In this document: piece by piece, positions 29,374 to 32,132 of the stretch | Layout: each line of letters begins with the position of its first letter | Position numbering within the stretch: position 1 is the first letter of the stretch | IMG/VR virus record: IMGVR_UViG_3300025151_000013 | Location: 1-32,132 of that record | Length of the DNA: 32,132 nucleotides | Strand: one strand, 5' to 3' | Source: a virus | Notes under the pieces: model-generated | What the model saw: the letters and a program-made list of their open reading frames with translations, nothing else | What the model was told of the DNA's origin: nothing | Database searches by the model: none | Program-made: the position numbers and the translations under genes

Positions 29374-29988
29374 TTACCAATTAAAATTTAAACTCATGCC
29401 AGTATTTTGCACGCCGCCAACAGTGCTAGATTTCCTGCCCCAGACTATTTCCTTCTCTTGTATTTTTGCCACAAATTCAAATCCTTCATCATTAGGAAAA
29501 TCTAATTTCTGATCGCTATCTGTATATCTGCGTTCTTTTGTTTTCTCTAGCTGTAGTAACTTATTTTCTATTGCTACTGTAATAGTTGAATAATCAGCAC
29601 CCTCGCTGATAGTCATAACATCCATAAAACCGCTAAAAATAGTGGCTGGATCATTAATGATAGAAGCAGTAGCATCAAACGCGCCTAAACGTATCACTAC
29701 CGACCGCCCCTGATAGTCCTCATCTCTAGCCTTTTGAACCAAAGAAGTTTTAATGCCTGTTAGGGTAAGGCTTGCGCCTACTGCACCTAGATCTGTCTTT
29801 TCTTCAAAGCTAGATATGGATAAAAGATCGCCAGCACCTAAATAGGTATTGCTGTTCCAGCTTAGATCGCCATGCCCAGACCACAGATAAATAGACCCAG
29901 ATGTAAAATTAAGATCAACAAGAAAGAACGGCCTAATTAAATCCGCAGTAGCGGCTGTCTGCATTCCTGAGGTTAGGTCTCTGCTCAT
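29374..29988 (-). CDS. Tail-tip hub-like minor tail protein
   Basis: A 204-residue protein beginning MSRDLTSGMQTAATADLIRP. The segment YLWSGHGDLSWNSNTYLGAG, followed by ISSFEEKTDLGAVGASLTLT, resembles the DUF2163-type hub domain found in tail-tip proteins. Lambda L lies at a comparable position but has a Cys cluster, which this protein lacks. TAATG overlap with the upstream gene. Confidence 0.72.
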   Translation of the reverse strand: MSRDLTSGMQTAATADLIRPFFLVDLNFTSGSIYLWSGHGDLSWNSNTYLGAGDLLSISSFEEKTDLGAVGASLTLTGIKTSLVQKARDEDYQGRSVVIRLGAFDATASIINDPATIFSGFMDVMTISEGADYSTITVAIENKLLQLEKTKERRYTDSDQKLDFPNDEGFEFVAKIQEKEIVWGRKSSTVGGVQNTGMSLNFNW

Positions 29989-30539
29989 TATAGAGCCTCA
30001 ACGCAAGCAAAAGAAAAACCATACAAGGAGGCTGAATCAGTAGACCATCCTATATCGTTAGTAGCCATGCGCCATGTGCTTTTAGGCAAAGAAAAGTCTA
30101 GCGTTGCGCCACTCGCAACAACTTCCCTCATGGGTGGCTGTATAGACATTGATCCACTGCCTGTCCAATCTTCTGTCACCATATAGAGATAATTCCCTAA
30201 CTGGAAATAATTCCCAGCATCAACACTTGAGCCAGTTACCGATAAGGTGTCATCTCGCACAGCAGTAGCACTGGTCAGGCTTATTGACTTTGAAATGTTG
30301 TGTAGCGGATGGCCAAAGGTAAATGTCCCAGAACGCCCTTTTAAGGCGATTATAAATGCCTCGACTGATCGTGCCTCTGTGTGGCTTAAAGGCGGCAGGG
30401 TGATCTCTGCTTCCCATCTAGCCCCACCAAAATCATGCGCCTGTTGTTCATAGCTAAAAGGCGATTCTGTAACTGCAACAGACCGCCTTAATCGCATATT
30501 GATACTTTGTATCCCGACACTCGGAAAAGCTAATGGCAT
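29988..30539 (-). CDS. Distal-tail-type minor tail protein (lambda M-like position)
   Basis: A 183-residue beta-rich protein that follows the tape-measure gene directly. It begins MPLAFPSVGIQSINMRLRRS, then has HDFGGARWEAEITLPPL and FIIALKGRSGTFTFGHPLHN. The pattern of a W-E-A-x-x-x-L-P-P-L front and G-R-x-G-T-F motif is frequent in proteins encoded right after the tape measure that cap the tail end. The role is inferred from synteny. Confidence 0.72.
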   Translation of the reverse strand: MPLAFPSVGIQSINMRLRRSVAVTESPFSYEQQAHDFGGARWEAEITLPPLSHTEARSVEAFIIALKGRSGTFTFGHPLHNISKSISLTSATAVRDDTLSVTGSSVDAGNYFQLGNYLYMVTEDWTGSGSMSIQPPMREVVASGATLDFSLPKSTWRMATNDIGWSTDSASLYGFSFACVEAL

Positions 30540-30540
30540 T

Positions 30541-32132
30541 TTATGCTCCTACTAGGGACTTCGAGTAATTACCGCCCCTCATTCTAGCATCAGCCACCGC
30601 CTGTTTAGTAGCGTTTGCAATCTGTGGCATTAGTGTAGCTATCTCAGCACGTACGGTTTGCTGAACGCCTGTACTTACATTGATAGTCTGGTTAATAATA
30701 GTGCCGCCACCGCCTAACTTTTTGCTTGGAATAATCGCTCCTGACTGATTAGGCACAAACATTTCTGCACCGCGCTCACCGACCATGTATGGCTGGCCAG
30801 ATTGTACTGAACCGCCTATAGCCTTCATGGAAAAAGGATCACTTGATCCCAATGCAGAGCCGTATCCAAACTCTCTGTTGGTTGCGGCTTGCGGACTAAA
30901 ATAACCTGTAATCGCTCCGAATGCCGCATCGACTATGTACTTTTGTATAAGCATCTTAATCAGGCTATCTACCACGCTTTTAGCCATAGCTTTAATTGCA
31001 TCAGCAAAATTAGCCGCGCCAGTAATTCCTGCGGCAAGCGAATCTGTCAATCCATCTAAACCCTGCTTCGTTAGGTTTTGTATATTTTCTTGCATTGATG
31101 GCAAAGTATCGCTCCAAGACTTAAAGCCTTTCTGAAGATTGTTTAATCCTTCTTCTGTATTTTTAAATAAATTACCTTTGCCTCCTTTTTCGCCAATAGT
31201 TTCTTGCAGTTTCAATATACTTTGAATAGTTTCATCAAAAAACTCACCAAGCCCATTTTTAACTAAAGGCTCTTGCATTTCTTTTAGCTTTTCGTCAGCC
31301 AAAATAACTTGGTACATTAATTCTTCTATTTTGTCCTTTTTGGCATCCAAGTCCTCGCCTGTCAAAATGTCCGCAAAGCTTGGCATTCCTCCAGCTTCCA
31401 GCGCAGATATTTCCCCAGCAAGCTCTGATATTTCCTCTTTAAGCCTTACAATGTTGTTTTCTTGCGACTTAATTTCAAAAGAATCGAATATATTGTTAGC
31501 TTTATTGACAAACCCAGATATTGCCTCCAAGCCCATATCTAAAGCAGAAATAATATTAGCAATAGATTGCAAAAACCCGCGAGCCAAAGACTGCGCCCAT
31601 TTCTCTACGCCTCCTTCATCTTTAGCTATTTCTTGAAAAAAGCTAGTAATTCTTTCAGTAACTGCTCTGATAGCAGGAGCAAGTGCCGCGACAAATTGGT
31701 CTGTTACTCCTTTCGCTAGGCTTCTTAATTTTGTAAGTGAATCTACAGTATCTTCAACGCCTTTTGCCGCACTGCTAGACATAGTCAGTCCGAGCAACCT
31801 AGCCTCTCCAAGCATTTCTTTTAGGCCATCACTTCCTTGCGATAAGGTGTTAACTAATGCTGCACCCTCAGAATCAAATAGCTTAAAGGCTAATCTCAGT
31901 CTATCGCTTTCGCTTGTCACATTTTCAAACGCATCAGCTAAAACAATCATCCGCTTATCAAGCGGCATTCTGTTCAATTCTTGAGCATTTATGCCTAGTT
32001 CTTTGATTGCGCCTTTAGCCTCGCCTGTCCCTGCGGCGGCCTCTGCGGTTCTGCGAGTAAATCGTTGCAGAGCCATATCCATCGTCTGCGTAGATACGCC
32101 AGTGAGATCAGCGGCATAGCGCAACGCGCCTA
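30541..32132 (-). CDS. Tape measure protein, main part (N-terminus lies at window start)
   Basis: The frame is open to the right end of the window and joins the piece at 1-331 to give 607 residues. The segment begins LRYAADLTGVSTQTMDMALQ, followed by tape-measure-like DSEGAALVNTLSQGSDGLKE and the coiled coil VRLKEEISELAGEISALEAG. Near the C-terminus are GAANFADAIKAMAKSVVDSL and a glycine-rich GGSVQSGQPYMVGERGAEMF, a very common ending in tape-measure proteins. The central hydrophobic part may be inserted in the membrane during DNA entry. Confidence 0.93.
   Translation of the reverse strand, partial: GALRYAADLTGVSTQTMDMALQRFTRRTAEAAAGTGEAKGAIKELGINAQELNRMPLDKRMIVLADAFENVTSESDRLRLAFKLFDSEGAALVNTLSQGSDGLKEMLGEARLLGLTMSSSAAKGVEDTVDSLTKLRSLAKGVTDQFVAALAPAIRAVTERITSFFQEIAKDEGGVEKWAQSLARGFLQSIANIISALDMGLEAISGFVNKANNIFDSFEIKSQENNIVRLKEEISELAGEISALEAGGMPSFADILTGEDLDAKKDKIEELMYQVILADEKLKEMQEPLVKNGLGEFFDETIQSILKLQETIGEKGGKGNLFKNTEEGLNNLQKGFKSWSDTLPSMQENIQNLTKQGLDGLTDSLAAGITGAANFADAIKAMAKSVVDSLIKMLIQKYIVDAAFGAITGYFSPQAATNREFGYGSALGSSDPFSMKAIGGSVQSGQPYMVGERGAEMFVPNQSGAIIPSKKLGGGGTIINQTINVSTGVQQTVRAEIATLMPQIANATKQAVADARMRGGNYSKSLVGA
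32034..32132. repeat. Direct terminal repeat, right copy
   Basis: Identical to bases 1-99. Removing one copy and joining the ends gives a circle of 32,033 bases in which the tape-measure frame is continuous. Confidence 0.95.

Noticed and set aside
1-32132. Integrase, excisionase or other lysogeny genes
   Set aside because: None was recognised. One XRE-type HTH alone does not support a temperate lifestyle.
1-32132. tRNA genes
   Set aside because: I scanned the gene-free stretches for acceptor/T-loop patterns such as GGTTCGANTCC with matching stems and found none; almost all remaining sequence is coding.

Overview
The window looks like the complete genome of a small tailed phage with siphovirus-type tail genes, about 32.0 kb unique. 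The first 99 bases recur exactly as the last 99, so the contig is a closed circle cut inside the tape-measure gene. Every convincing protein gene lies on the minus strand and reads from high to low coordinates. Genes are packed with ATGA, TAATG or short overlaps and mostly have Shine-Dalgarno sites. No integrase, tRNA gene, DNA polymerase or RNA polymerase was recognised. The SSB-like acidic tail DDDIPF, NinB/NinG, ERF, the J-type tail tip and marine-phage-like accessory proteins suggest an aquatic proteobacterial host. That is inference; no host marker is present.

Layout in transcription order. (1) Early/recombination block, 16072 to about 10223, behind a promoter at 16089-16151: small protein, ERF annealing protein, SSB-like protein, XRE-type HTH, a DNA-modification locus, winged HTH, replication-type protein, NinB, HTH-metallophosphoesterase, zinc-ribbon protein, DUF3310, NinG. 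(2) A block of tiny, often membrane, proteins (10142 to 8503) behind a second copy of the same 63-bp promoter element (10158-10220). (3) Head genes: TerS, TerL, portal, MuF, a 24-residue basic peptide, scaffold, major capsid and a terminator. (4) Connectors and tail: tail terminator, tube, G/GT chaperone with a canonical -1 slippery site GGGAAAC, tape measure across the join, tail-tip proteins, a GNAT acetyltransferase, J, and fibre proteins ending in a self-cleaving S74 chaperone. (5) Lysis/secreted block (about 20225 to 16211): holin-like proteins, two secreted proteins, a virion-like beta-rich protein and an M15 peptidase endolysin, closed by tandem hairpins and a strong terminator.

The most unusual locus is 13487-14268. 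The first 29 codons of a C5-cytosine DNA methyltransferase (motif I) and its last roughly 30 codons (motif X) are intact. The whole catalytic middle has been replaced by a 190-residue reading frame resembling Mom/DUF4338-type GNAT-fold DNA-modification proteins. The amber codon ending the 5' stub also forms the Shine-Dalgarno of the resident gene. This looks like replacement of one DNA-modification gene by another at the same locus.

Next to it, 14269-14945 is the only place with plus-strand signals: a promoter-like sequence, three perfect hairpins ending in an intrinsic terminator, and a second plus-oriented terminator with a UUCG loop. These flank the only XRE-type regulator and could be an antisense or small-RNA control region.
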